Origin: Bradyrhizobium sp. 149
GTDB taxonomy: Bacteria > Pseudomonadota > Alphaproteobacteria > Rhizobiales > Xanthobacteraceae
Assembly: GCF_023073915.1 (NCBI RefSeq)
Contig: NZ_JADPKK010000009.1
Span: 182,404-246,403, forward strand
Direction of reading: 5' to 3'
DNA: 64,000 nucleotides
Made by a program: the position numbers and the translations under genes. Below, piece after piece: positions 37,244-45,621 of the stretch (position 1 is the first letter of the stretch; each line of letters opens with the position of its first letter). The notes under the pieces were generated by a model. That model was not told the origin of the DNA. It made no database searches and saw only the letters and a program-made list of their open reading frames with translations.

Positions 37244-37585
37244 TTACACTGGCTGCGCCATCCAGCCGAAAAGCCTGGGGATCAACCCCGGCCGCCGCGG
37301 CATCTCCGGTGGGCCATCCGCGGCGAGCACGCGCTTGAAGAAGTAATCCAGGAACACCATGTCGTCCGGCTCGGTGACGGTGAATTTTTCCTCGCCGAAG
37401 AAGACGCTGTAATTGAAGAAGAACGGGCCCATCAGCGGGATCGTCGCGGTCGAGGCATAGTCCTTCGAGATCACGAACTCCGACGGCTCGAGCCCGTGCT
37501 CGCGCATCGCCTGCTCGACCAGCGGCAGCTTGCGCATGAACTGGGCGGAGAAACCGCCGACGGTAGATTGCAAAATGATCGACAC
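37244..37585 (-). CDS. Hypothetical protein
   Basis: 113 residues with GTG start at 37585. The sequence MSIILQSTVGGFSAQFMRKLPLVEQAMREHGLEPSEFVISKDYASTA has an alpha-helical start, then a hydrophobic, beta-like section IPLMGPFFFNYSVFFGEEKFTVTEPDDMVFLDYFFKRVL and a Pro-rich end. No family is recognised. Its 3' end is 9 bp from the convergent amidase gene. Start uncertain, as the ribosome site is weak. Confidence 0.5.
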   Translation of the reverse strand: MSIILQSTVGGFSAQFMRKLPLVEQAMREHGLEPSEFVISKDYASTATIPLMGPFFFNYSVFFGEEKFTVTEPDDMVFLDYFFKRVLAADGPPEMPRRPGLIPRLFGWMAQPV

Positions 37586-37700
37586 GGTGCGTGTCCATTC
37601 TCTTGAGGCAGTCGGGCCGATGTTTTTGGTCGGCTGACCGGCAGTGCGGGTTCAAGATGCCCGGCCCGCGGCTCCAACAACGTGCTGCGCCTCACACACG

Positions 37701-37728
37701 AAAAAGCCGGCGTTGCCGCCGGCTTTCT
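37701..37728 (-). terminator. Intrinsic terminator of rpoH
   Basis: AAAGCCGGC/GCCGGCTTT stem with a 6-nt loop; A5 on the left side gives the U-run on the minus strand, 45 bp past the rpoH stop. Confidence 0.85.
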
Positions 37729-37773
37729 GTCTCTTGTCGATCCGCCAATCCCTTGGCGCCAAGAAAGTCGTGC

Positions 37774-38673
37774 TTAAAGCGCGGCTTCCAGCGCGGCCTG
37801 TTCGGCCCTTGCGATCGTGCCCTTGACCGCGGACTGCACCTTCTCGAAGGCGCGGACCTCGATCTGGCGGACGCGCTCGCGCGACACGCCGAACTCGGCG
37901 GCAAGGTCTTCCAGGGTCATCGGCTCATCGGCGAGGCGGCGGGCCTCGAAGATGCGGCGTTCGCGCGGGTTGAGCACGCCCATGGCGCCGTTCAGGGCGT
38001 CACGGCGGTGATCATACTCCTCGTGCTCGGCCAGCATGGCTTCCTGGTTGGGCGAATTGTCGACCAGCCAGTCCTGCCATTCGCCGGCTTCGCCGTCGTC
38101 GCGGATCGGTGCGTTGAGCGACGCGTCGCCACCGAGGCGGCGGTTCATGTCGACCACGTCCTGAGCCGTGACGCCGAGACGCTTGGCAATGATGGCCACC
38201 TGGTCGGGGCGGAGATCGCCTTCGTCCAGCGCGGAAATCTTGCTCTTCGCCTTGCGCAGGTTGAAGAACAGCTTCTTCTGGTTCGCGGTGGTGCCCATCT
38301 TCACGAGCGACCACGAACGCAGGATGTACTCTTGAATCGACGCCTTGATCCACCACATCGCGTAGGTAGCGAGGCGGAAGCCCTTCTCGGGCTCGAATCG
38401 CTTCACCGCCTGCATCAGGCCGACATTGCCTTCCGAGACGACCTCGGAGATCGGCAGGCCGTAGCCGCGATAGCCCATGGCGATCTTGGCCACGAGACGG
38501 AGATGGCTGGTGACGAGTTGGTGCGCGGCGTCGCGATCATCGTGTTCGCGCCAACGCTTGGCGAGCATGTATTCCTGCTGGGGTTCCAGCATCGGAAACT
38601 TGCGGATTTCGCCGAGGTAACGGGAAAGGCCGGATTCGCCATTAAGGACCGGCAGGGTAGCTGTACGGGCCAT
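37774..38673 (-). CDS. rpoH: RNA polymerase sigma-32 factor (heat shock)
   Basis: 299 residues. Region 2 is GNVGLMQAVKRFEPEKGFRLATYAMWWIKASIQEYILRSWSLVKMGTTANQKKLFFNLR, with the RpoH-box-like QKKLFFNLR that follows directly, and region 4 is NPRERRIFEARRLADEPMTLEDLAAEFGVSRERVRQIEVRAFEKV. It directs polymerase to heat-shock promoters. The RBS is GGAGGG. Bradyrhizobium strains have several rpoH copies, so which paralogue this is cannot be stated from the sequence alone. Confidence 0.95.
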   Translation of the reverse strand: MARTATLPVLNGESGLSRYLGEIRKFPMLEPQQEYMLAKRWREHDDRDAAHQLVTSHLRLVAKIAMGYRGYGLPISEVVSEGNVGLMQAVKRFEPEKGFRLATYAMWWIKASIQEYILRSWSLVKMGTTANQKKLFFNLRKAKSKISALDEGDLRPDQVAIIAKRLGVTAQDVVDMNRRLGGDASLNAPIRDDGEAGEWQDWLVDNSPNQEAMLAEHEEYDHRRDALNGAMGVLNPRERRIFEARRLADEPMTLEDLAAEFGVSRERVRQIEVRAFEKVQSAVKGTIARAEQAALEAAL

Positions 38674-38892
38674 AGTGCGCCCTCCAAACAGGTTCAGGCC
38701 CCCGATAGCGGCGGGCCAGGCAGACGACCGCTTGGTTAAAGCCGATCGGTGCTGCGATGTTCCGCGTTGGTCATTTCAACGCAGGCGCAATATACTCCAT
38801 CGGGAGGCAAAAAGGGAAGGATTGCTGACGTCACGTCCCCGTGTGGCTGCTATAACTTTTTGTAATGTAAAGCTTTTCTGAATCGGCCTGCG

Positions 38893-39900
38893 TCATAGCG
38901 CCGCTTTGAGGGCGCGCTGAAGGAGAAGCAAATCCTCCGGCAGAGGCGCCTCCCAGTGGAGTAATTCTCCAGTCCTCGGGTGCTCCAGTACCAGCAAATA
39001 GGCGTGCAGGGCCTGCCGCCCCAGCGCGGCCAGGACGGCCTGCGACTCGGGACCCAGCTGGTTCGCCTTGGTCTTGAAATGCGGGCCGTAGACGGCATCG
39101 CCCAGCAGGGGATGGCCGATATGGGCGAGGTGGACGCGGATCTGGTGGGTGCGCCCGGTCTCGAGCTCGCAGGCAAGCAGCGTTGCGATCGGCTTGCCGT
39201 CGCGACCGTTAAAACTCTCCAGAAGCTCCCAATGCGTCACGGCCTCGCGGCCGCCCTGGCGTACCGCCATCTTCTCGCGCGCATGCGGGTGGCGGTCGAT
39301 CGGCGCGTCCACGGTGCCGCGATGACGGCCCGGCACCCCCCAGGCAAAGGCCATGTAGCCGCGGCGCATCGGCCCGGTGCGGCCGTGATCGGCGAATTGC
39401 GCGGTGAGCGAGGCATGGGCGAGGTCGTTCTTGGCGACCACCATCAGCCCCGTGGTGTCCTTGTCCAACCGGTGCACGATGCCGGGCCGGCGCACCCCGC
39501 CGATGCCCGACAGCGAGCCGCCGCAATGGGCGATCAGCGCGTTGACCAGCGTGCCGGTCTCGTGGCCGGCCGCGGGGTGCACCACGAGCCCCTTCGGCTT
39601 GTTGAGGACGACGATGTCGTCGTCCTCGAACACGATATCGAGGGCGATATCCTCGCCTTTCGGCTCCGGCGCGACCGCTTCCGGGACGTCGATTGTGATC
39701 GTATCGCCGGATGCGACGTGATAAGCGGGGTCCCGGAGCGCGGCGTCCCTGAGGCTCACCGCGCCCGCCAGGATCAGGGCTTTCAGCCTCGATCGCGAGA
39801 GGTCGGCAAGGTGCACCGCCAGCACGCGGTCGAGCCGGGTCGAGTCCTCGTCGCCGGTGACGACAACCTCCAACCTTTGCGCAGAGCCGATATTTTCCAT
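38893..39900 (-). CDS. rluD: RluA-family (RluD-like) 23S rRNA pseudouridine synthase
   Basis: 335 residues. An S4 RNA-binding domain (about 20-80: TRLDRVLAVHLADLSRSRLKALILAGAVSL) precedes the catalytic domain: VVLNKPKGLVVHPAAGHETGTLVNALIAH, the active-site HRLDKDTTGLMVVAKN, and LETGRTHQIRVHLAHIGHPLLGD. The Asp in HRLDKDTTG is catalytic. The MENIGSAQ start at 39900 is chosen; its ATG overlaps the ATG of the divergent gene at 39899 (CATG). RluD-type enzymes modify helix 69 of 23S rRNA. Confidence 0.93.
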   Translation of the reverse strand: MENIGSAQRLEVVVTGDEDSTRLDRVLAVHLADLSRSRLKALILAGAVSLRDAALRDPAYHVASGDTITIDVPEAVAPEPKGEDIALDIVFEDDDIVVLNKPKGLVVHPAAGHETGTLVNALIAHCGGSLSGIGGVRRPGIVHRLDKDTTGLMVVAKNDLAHASLTAQFADHGRTGPMRRGYMAFAWGVPGRHRGTVDAPIDRHPHAREKMAVRQGGREAVTHWELLESFNGRDGKPIATLLACELETGRTHQIRVHLAHIGHPLLGDAVYGPHFKTKANQLGPESQAVLAALGRQALHAYLLVLEHPRTGELLHWEAPLPEDLLLLQRALKAAL

Positions 39901-40243
39901 GACGACGTCTGATACCGTTGTTCCCGAACCGAGCCCCGAGCAGGCTGCGCTGTTCGCGCGGGTGCGGCGGATGATGCTGATCGCGGGGTTGACCACGGCG
40001 CTGGCAATCTGCGCCGTGCTGATCGCGGTGGGCTACCGCCTTTTCAAGTCGGAGGGAAGGGCGCCCGAGCCGGCAGGCGACGTCATTGCCACCCTGCCGA
40101 AGGGCGCCAAAATCATCTCGACCGGGGTCGCCGGCGACCGACTCGTGGTCACGCTCGATGTCGGCGGGGTCCTCGAGATCCGCACCTTCGATGCCCACAC
40201 CTTGAAGCCGGCCGGAAAGCTGAAATTCGCCAATGAGCCGTAA
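39899..40243 (+). CDS. Hypothetical single-span membrane protein (DUF6476-like)
   Basis: 114 residues. A soluble N-terminal part is followed by the membrane helix MMLIAGLTTALAICAVLIAVGYRLF (about residues 28-52), and then a short domain PKGAKIISTGVAGDRLVVTLDVGGVLEIRTFDAHTLKPAGKLKF. From memory it resembles DUF6476 proteins of Bradyrhizobium; function unknown. The start codon overlaps the rluD start on the opposite strand, leaving no intergenic space, so each promoter lies inside the other gene. Confidence 0.65.
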   Translation: MTTSDTVVPEPSPEQAALFARVRRMMLIAGLTTALAICAVLIAVGYRLFKSEGRAPEPAGDVIATLPKGAKIISTGVAGDRLVVTLDVGGVLEIRTFDAHTLKPAGKLKFANEP

Positions 40244-40300
40244 AAGGCCCATTCGGGTCCTTGCGGCGGACAAATTTCGAGGTTATTGGCTAGCGCTCAC

Positions 40301-40375
40301 GCTCCCTTCGTCTAGCGGTTAGGACGCGGCCCTCTCAAGGCTGAAACAGGGGTTCGATTCCCCTAGGGAGCGCCA
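40301..40375 (+). tRNA. tRNA-Glu (CTC)
   Basis: GCTCCCT acceptor pairs with AGGGAGC. The anticodon loop CTCTCAA carries CTC, the T arm is AGGGG-TTCGATT-CCCCT, and CCA is encoded. A normal cloverleaf. Confidence 0.93.
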
Positions 40376-40482
40376 TTCGCCTACGAGACTGGGCAGTCCA
40401 AAACCCGGCCATTTTCCGCCTGAGGCCGCAGCGAGCGTGCGCAGGAGCGAGCTTTTCGCGTGGCTCGGCGCAAGGCGCTCTC

Positions 40483-41508
40483 TTACGCGACCGTGCCGTC
40501 GATCGAGCGGCGGATCACCCGCTGTACTTCTGCATTCGACAGAAACAGATCGTGGTTGATGATGCCCCAGCCCTCCTGCGAAGCATCGACCACGCGCACA
40601 CCGAGTTGCGCTATGACGGCCTTCTCGGCGGCCCCGACCCTGGTCATTCCACCTGCGATTTGTCCCGACAGCGCAAGTGCCCGATCGTTCGTCGCGGCGA
40701 TCACGACGATCTTGCCGGCAAGCGGGCCGATGCGGTGGATCGCCGACGTGAACACGTCCATGTCGATATCTGGCGCAGCAAACACGACCGCGCCGACCTT
40801 GCTCGTAACTGTGTCGCCGTATCGCGCATAGAGCTGACGAAGGCTTTCGAGCGTCAGCATGGTTCCCATGCTGTGCGCAACGATGTGCACGCGGCCGCCG
40901 CTTGGAGCGGACACGAGCGCAGAGAGTACGCGTTCGAAATCGTCGCGGGACCACATCGCACTGTCGCGGTCATAGGCATAGTCGAACAGTCCTGCCTTGG
41001 AGGGCCAGGAGAACACCATGGTCCGGCCGCGGAACTTGATTCCGTCCGAGAGATGGGCGGCATCCAGCATCGCCGTCTCGAATGTCTGCTTGAAGCCGTG
41101 CACATAGACAAGCACGTCTCCTCCGCCGGCCTGCGCAACGAGATCGCCAGCGTCTGCCGACACCGGTTCGAGCCGATCCAGGCGCCAATCGCCAAATCCA
41201 ACCGAGGCGAGAGAAAGTCGGCTCTCGTCCGGTGCCACCAGCTTCGCCCGCGCGACCGTCATGCTGGTCGCGCGCTCCGGTCCGAACCAGGGCTTCGTGC
41301 GACCGCCGTTCACGGGCTTGCGCGTGGTGGCGACGAGCAAGGTGGGGTCAACGGAGAGCGATGACGCGTCGAAGCGCGCGCCGGTCGCACCCAGGCCGGC
41401 GCATCCGCCCAGCGCGAGCGCACTGCCTGCCGACACAAATCCGCCGAGGAGAGCGCGGCGCGAAACAGAATGACGAGGGTCGCGTTGCAAATGACGTCGA
41501 ACGATCAC
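40483..41508 (-). CDS. Tat-exported lipoprotein, DUF900-type alpha/beta hydrolase
   Basis: 341 residues from GTG 41508, which has AGAGG in front; a GTG at 41547 is an alternative. The N-terminus SVSRRALLGGFVSAGSALALGGCAG combines a twin-arginine motif with a lipobox (LGGC), so it is predicted to be a Tat-exported lipoprotein. The hydrolase part has VLVYVHGFKQTFETA and the nucleophile VHIVAHSMGTMLTLESL (GHSxG variant AHSMG), then DIDMDVF and the C-terminal HDLFLSNAEVQRVI with the probable His. DUF900 esterase-like enzymes; substrate unknown. Confidence 0.85.
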   Translation of the reverse strand: MIVRRHLQRDPRHSVSRRALLGGFVSAGSALALGGCAGLGATGARFDASSLSVDPTLLVATTRKPVNGGRTKPWFGPERATSMTVARAKLVAPDESRLSLASVGFGDWRLDRLEPVSADAGDLVAQAGGGDVLVYVHGFKQTFETAMLDAAHLSDGIKFRGRTMVFSWPSKAGLFDYAYDRDSAMWSRDDFERVLSALVSAPSGGRVHIVAHSMGTMLTLESLRQLYARYGDTVTSKVGAVVFAAPDIDMDVFTSAIHRIGPLAGKIVVIAATNDRALALSGQIAGGMTRVGAAEKAVIAQLGVRVVDASQEGWGIINHDLFLSNAEVQRVIRRSIDGTVA

Positions 41509-41677
41509 ACGAAACCTCTGGGAACTTTGCCCACCGTAGCGCCCCACCTAGCTCCCTGAATGACAATGGGGGCGAGAAGACGGCGGAGCAGCTCGCGGAC
41601 CATTGCATGATCATGGCGTCCGTCGTCTCCGCCGGCCCGGCGGAACAGCCGCAAATGCCAGTCAACCCCTTCTTGCA

Positions 41678-41771
41678 AAAATATTCCACTTTACCGAAAT
41701 TCGGATTCGTCGTATGTGTCGGCCATCCCAGCCCACCAAAGGGGCGGTCGGACGTCGTCACGAACGCGGGT
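41678..41771. repeat. Dispersed intergenic repeat, copy A
   Basis: Starts AAATATTC.ACTTTACCGAA, continues CGTATGTGTC..CCATCCC and GACGTCGTCACGA. About 80 percent identical by eye to copy B at 63674-63760. It lies in a 480-bp gene-free stretch. Origin: probably a Bradyrhizobium repeat family. Confidence 0.75.
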
Positions 41772-41987
41772 TGGGAGTCCCTGCGCCCTTTCTTTGCGAA
41801 GGGGTGAAGCGAGAAGCATAGCTCGGGCAAAACATGCCGCGAGACTGCGAGCGCGTGTCTGCGTCTCCCATGTGAATTGACCTCCCTGTCGAGCCTTCCT
41901 TGCGAGCATGATGCGTCGGCATCGGTGGAGGTGGTCGGACCTCCCGGAATCTGCCTTGATGCGAATTCAGCGTGAGGGAGTGACGAT

Positions 41988-43478
41988 ATGAGCGGCTTGG
42001 TGATCTCTGGCGGCCGGGTGGTGGATCCTGCCAGCGGAATGGACGCCATTGGGGATGTGGCGGTGGTGGACGGCAAGATCGCCGCGGTCGGCTCCTCGCT
42101 CGGCGGGGCCGAGCGGGTGATCGACGCGACCGGACTGGTGGTCGCGCCCGGCTTCATCGACCTTCATGCGCATGGCCAGTCGCTGCCTGCGGATCGCATG
42201 CAGGCGTTCGACGGCGTCACGACGACGCTCGATCTCGAAGCGGGCGTGCTGCCGGTCGGGTCCTGGTATGAGCGCCAGGCGCGGAAGGGGCGCGGGCTGA
42301 ACTACGGCGCCGCCACCAACTGGGCTTTCGCGCGTATTGGCGCGATGACGGGCTCCAATGCGGAGAGTTCGCTGGAGGCGTTCGGCAACGCCATGCGCGA
42401 TCGCCGCTGGATGGACAACGTCGCCAGCGATGCGGAGGTCGCCGGCATCATCGAGCGCCTTTCGCGCGGCCTGAACGAAGGCGGCATCGGCATCGGCATC
42501 TTGAACGCCTATGCGCCGGGCGCCGGCGTGCAGGAGTTGACAGCGGTCTGCCAGCTCGCGGCCTCGCAGGACGTGCCGACCTTCACCCATGTCGCCTACA
42601 TGTCGCGCGTCGACCCCGAGAGCGCGGCGGAAGCCTATATCCGCCTGATCGGCTATGCCGGCGCCACCGGCGCGCACATGCACATCTGCCATTTCAACTC
42701 CTCGAGCAAGACCGACGTCGAACGCTGCCGCGTGCTGATCGCGAAGGCGCAGGCGCAGGGCCTGCCCATCACGGTCGAGGCCTATCCCTACGGCACCGGC
42801 TCGACCGTGCTGGCGGCTGCCTTCTTCAGCGACCCCGAATTCGTCGAGCGCAACGGCACCGGCTACGATTCCGTGCAGCGGGTCACCGACGGCCATCGCT
42901 TCAGCGATCGCGAGGAGCTGCTCAAGGCGCAGGCCGAAGAGCCGTCTTCCCTGGTGCTGTGGCACATTCTCGACACCGAGAACAACGCGCATCACCGCGA
43001 CCTCCTCGACATGTCGGTGCTCTATCCCGGCGGCGCGATCGCCTCCGACGCGATGCCGTGGACGACCTCGGACGGCAAGACCTACACCGGCGATGCCTGG
43101 CCGCTGCCGGATGACGCCACCTCGCATCCGCGCTCGGCCGGCTGCTTCACGAAATTCATCCGCGAATGGGTGCGCGAGCGCAAGACCGTGTCGCTGCTCG
43201 AGGGCGTGCGCAAATGCGCGCTGATCCCGGCGGAAATCCTGGCGCAGAGCACGCCCGCGATGCGTGCCAAGGGCCGGCTCGCGAAGGACGCCGATGCCGA
43301 CATCGTCGTGTTCGACTACGAGAAGCTCAGCGACCGCGCCACGTTCACGGCGATGAACCGCCCCTCCGAGGGCGTGCGGCATCTCGTGGTCAGCGGCCAG
43401 CCGTTGATCAGTGACGGCGTGCTGGACGTGGCGGCGCGGCCCGGCCGTCCCGTGCGCCGCCCTGTCGTCGAGGGCTGA
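41988..43478 (+). CDS. N-acyl-D-amino-acid deacylase/amidohydrolase
   Basis: 496 residues. An amidohydrolase (TIM barrel) with the metal motif GFIDLHAHGQS (HxH) and the family pattern DGVTTTLDLEAGVLPV. THVAYMSRVDPES and HMHICHFNSSSKTD supply further histidines, and the C-terminal composite site is EILAQSTPAMRAKGRLAKDADADIVVFDYE. The usual role is hydrolysis of N-acyl-D-amino acids to the free D-amino acid, but related enzymes take other amides. Only 3 bp precede the next gene, a COG0523 GTPase that may deliver metal. The upstream region holds a repeat. Confidence 0.85.
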   Translation: MSGLVISGGRVVDPASGMDAIGDVAVVDGKIAAVGSSLGGAERVIDATGLVVAPGFIDLHAHGQSLPADRMQAFDGVTTTLDLEAGVLPVGSWYERQARKGRGLNYGAATNWAFARIGAMTGSNAESSLEAFGNAMRDRRWMDNVASDAEVAGIIERLSRGLNEGGIGIGILNAYAPGAGVQELTAVCQLAASQDVPTFTHVAYMSRVDPESAAEAYIRLIGYAGATGAHMHICHFNSSSKTDVERCRVLIAKAQAQGLPITVEAYPYGTGSTVLAAAFFSDPEFVERNGTGYDSVQRVTDGHRFSDREELLKAQAEEPSSLVLWHILDTENNAHHRDLLDMSVLYPGGAIASDAMPWTTSDGKTYTGDAWPLPDDATSHPRSAGCFTKFIREWVRERKTVSLLEGVRKCALIPAEILAQSTPAMRAKGRLAKDADADIVVFDYEKLSDRATFTAMNRPSEGVRHLVVSGQPLISDGVLDVAARPGRPVRRPVVEG

Positions 43479-43481
43479 GAC

Positions 43482-44414
43482 ATGCCGGTCCCCATTCTCC
43501 TGGTGACGGGCTTTCTGGGGGCCGGCAAGACCACTGTCGTGAACCATCTGCTGGCGCATGCGGAAGGGCGGCGGATCGCCGCGATCGTCAACGATTTTGG
43601 CGCGATCAACATCGATGCGGAGCTGATCGCGGGCGCGAGCGACGGCGTGGTCAGCCTCGCCAATGGCTGCATCTGCTGCTCGCTCGAAGGCGACCTGTTG
43701 CGCACGCTCTCGACGCTGCTGCGGCGTGATCCGAAGCCGGACTACATCGTCATCGAGACCAGCGGCGTCGCCGATCCTGCCGATATCGTCCGCAATCTGA
43801 TGGACCCCGTGATCCTGCGCGAGGCGCCGCTGGAAACGGTGCTCTGCGTGATGGACGCGGCGACACCGGCGGCCGCTCTCGACGACGCGCTCCACCGTTC
43901 GCAGCTGCGCGTCGCCGACATCGTGGCGCTGAGCAAGCTGGATCTGGCGGACGAGGGCGCGGGCGGGCGAATGCGCGAGGCCATTCGGGCGCAGCGCGTC
44001 CCTGCCGTGGTGGTCGATGCGCAGCGCGGCGAGATTCCGTCCACGCTGCTGTTTCCCGCGACCGTCGATCGCGCACCCGCGCCACGCGAGCCCGGACCGC
44101 GACGGCCGGCAGAACAACGCTTCGAAACACTGAGCTGGACCTCGGACCAGCCGATCTCGCTGCCCCGCTTGCAACAGGCCATCGGTCGGCTGGCGCCAAA
44201 GCTGGCGCGGGCAAAAGGCCTGTTCGAGACCATCGAGCAGCCCGGGCGCCAGATGGTGTTTCAATTCGCCGCCGGCCGCGCCACCCTCGCCCCTGGCGAT
44301 GCCGCGCCGGCGCCGGGCGTGCCGCGCGCGCGGATCGTCTTTATCGCCGAGCTCGGGGTGCTGTCGAAGGCGGAGCTCGACGAGATCATGGAGACGTGCG
44401 TTGCGGATCGGTGA
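43482..44414 (+). CDS. COG0523-family GTPase (metal chaperone)
   Basis: 310 residues. Walker A is LLVTGFLGAGKTTVV (GFLGAGKTT, residues 10-18). The metal-binding CxCC motif is NGCICCSLEGD (63-66), and the G4-like site is SKLD. A variable C-terminal CobW_C domain (about 210-305) follows. These GTPases (CobW, Nha3, YeiR, ZigA) transfer Zn, Co or Fe to client enzymes. Its start is 3 bp after the deacylase stop, so that client is probably the metallo-amidohydrolase. Confidence 0.9.
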   Translation: MPVPILLVTGFLGAGKTTVVNHLLAHAEGRRIAAIVNDFGAINIDAELIAGASDGVVSLANGCICCSLEGDLLRTLSTLLRRDPKPDYIVIETSGVADPADIVRNLMDPVILREAPLETVLCVMDAATPAAALDDALHRSQLRVADIVALSKLDLADEGAGGRMREAIRAQRVPAVVVDAQRGEIPSTLLFPATVDRAPAPREPGPRRPAEQRFETLSWTSDQPISLPRLQQAIGRLAPKLARAKGLFETIEQPGRQMVFQFAAGRATLAPGDAAPAPGVPRARIVFIAELGVLSKAELDEIMETCVADR

Positions 44415-44424
44415 AGCTGCCGCC

Positions 44425-44802
44425 TCAGGCGAATTGCGCGGCGCCGTGGCCGACGGACCAGTTTTCCGCGGGGGCATCGAGCACGTTGACGAACACGTCC
44501 TCGAGGCGAATGCCCGGGTTCTCGCCGAGCAGGTCCGCGATCCGCCGGTACAGGGCCTTCTTCTGCTCAGGGGTGCGCGAGGCGAACACGGTGATCTGAA
44601 TCAGCACGGCGTCGTCGCTGCGCGTGACGCCGTAGGCATTGCCGCAGCGGAAGTTTGCGGCGGCATGCTCGCTGATGGTCATGAACTCGTCGCCCTCGGG
44701 CACGTTCAGCGCCTCGCGCATGGCGCGGTAGAGGCCATCGAGGATCGCCTTCCGGTAGGCTTCCGGCTTTCCGTCGCGCATCGAAATGTGGAGGAGAGGC
44801 AT
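44425..44802 (-). CDS. Tautomerase-superfamily protein
   Basis: 125 residues from ATG 44802, giving Met then Pro as residue 2 (mature N-terminal Pro1, the catalytic base). The sequence PLLHISMRDGKPEAYRKAILDGLYRAMREALNVPEGDEFMTISEHAAANFRCG shows the start of the beta-alpha-beta unit, with a second half QITVFASRTPEQKKALYRRIADLLGENPGIRLEDVFVNV. Length of two tautomerase units. Substrate unknown; possibilities include 4-oxalocrotonate-like diacids. Divergent from a TetR regulator, with a double operator between. Confidence 0.85.
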   Translation of the reverse strand: MPLLHISMRDGKPEAYRKAILDGLYRAMREALNVPEGDEFMTISEHAAANFRCGNAYGVTRSDDAVLIQITVFASRTPEQKKALYRRIADLLGENPGIRLEDVFVNVLDAPAENWSVGHGAAQFA

Positions 44803-44847
44803 CGCGAAATCCTCATTGACGAAAGGGCGCATCGGCCCCAATTTGTT

Positions 44848-44892
44848 TTTGACGTGGCGTCAAGAACACCACGTTCTTGACGCCGTGTCAAA
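44848..44892. promoter_or_regulatory. Double TetR operator between tautomerase and tetR
   Basis: Two 15-bp inverted repeats, TTGACG-N3-CGTCAA (44849-44863) and TTGACG-N3-TGTCAA (44877-44891), are 28 bp apart centre to centre. The whole block is itself an imperfect palindrome with 20-bp arms (two mismatches). TTGAC also resembles a -35 element, so repressor and polymerase probably compete here. Confidence 0.8.
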
Positions 44893-44913
44893 TACTCTGG
44901 ACGGGAGCAAAGG

Positions 44914-45513
44914 TTGAGGCCGCGCGAGTTCGACCACGACGACGTCCTGCGCATCGCGTTCGACCAATTCTGGCGCAAGGGCGTGCGCGGCACCTCGCTG
45001 TCGGACATCGCGCGCGACGCCGGCGTCCAGCGCGGCAGCCTCTACAACGCCTTCGGCAGCAAGGAGGCGCTGTTCCTCCAGGCCTATGAGCGCTACGCGG
45101 GCGACTATCTCGTCGCCCTGCAAAAGGCGCTCGGCGCGGGTTCATTGCGAAAACGCCTCACCGCGTTCTTCGACCTCACCATCACGAATTTCCGTTCCGG
45201 CACGCCGCCGCGGGGATGCCCGACCACGCGCGGACTGATGGAGCTCGGCGCGGCCGAAGGCGAGGGGTTGGACGAGGAAGCGCGTCAGGCCTTCGCGAAC
45301 CTCGTGTCGCGCATCACCGCTCTGGTTCAGGACGCATTGTCGGCAGGCGCCGCGCGCGGCGAATTCAGCGGAAATTCCGCGGCCGCGGCGCTGCACATCA
45401 TCACAGTGACGCGCGGCCTCGCGGTGCTCGAACGCGCCTTCGGCGACGAGGCCCAGCTGCGCAAGATCGCCGCCCACACCATCGATCTCGTGCTCGACAA
45501 GAAGGGCCGCTAG
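44914..45513 (+). CDS. TetR-family repressor
   Basis: 199 residues with TTG start at 44914. The helix-turn-helix reads DVLRIAFDQFWRKGVRGTSLSDIARDAGVQRGSLYNAFGSKEALFLQAYERY. The C-terminal ligand-binding part is GLMELGAAEGEGLDEEARQAF to LAVLERAFGDEAQL and is typical of TetR. It is divergent from the tautomerase gene; the double palindrome between them is its likely operator. The ligand is unknown, possibly a substrate of the tautomerase. Confidence 0.9.
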   Translation: MRPREFDHDDVLRIAFDQFWRKGVRGTSLSDIARDAGVQRGSLYNAFGSKEALFLQAYERYAGDYLVALQKALGAGSLRKRLTAFFDLTITNFRSGTPPRGCPTTRGLMELGAAEGEGLDEEARQAFANLVSRITALVQDALSAGAARGEFSGNSAAAALHIITVTRGLAVLERAFGDEAQLRKIAAHTIDLVLDKKGR

Positions 45514-45621
45514 GCGTCAGCAGAAGGCGAGCGCGGTTTTGGGGAACCCGAATGCTTAAAGCTTTGCTAAGGGGCGTGGGATAAACTGGCATATCAGCCC
45601 TTCCAAATCTTGCGAGCACCG

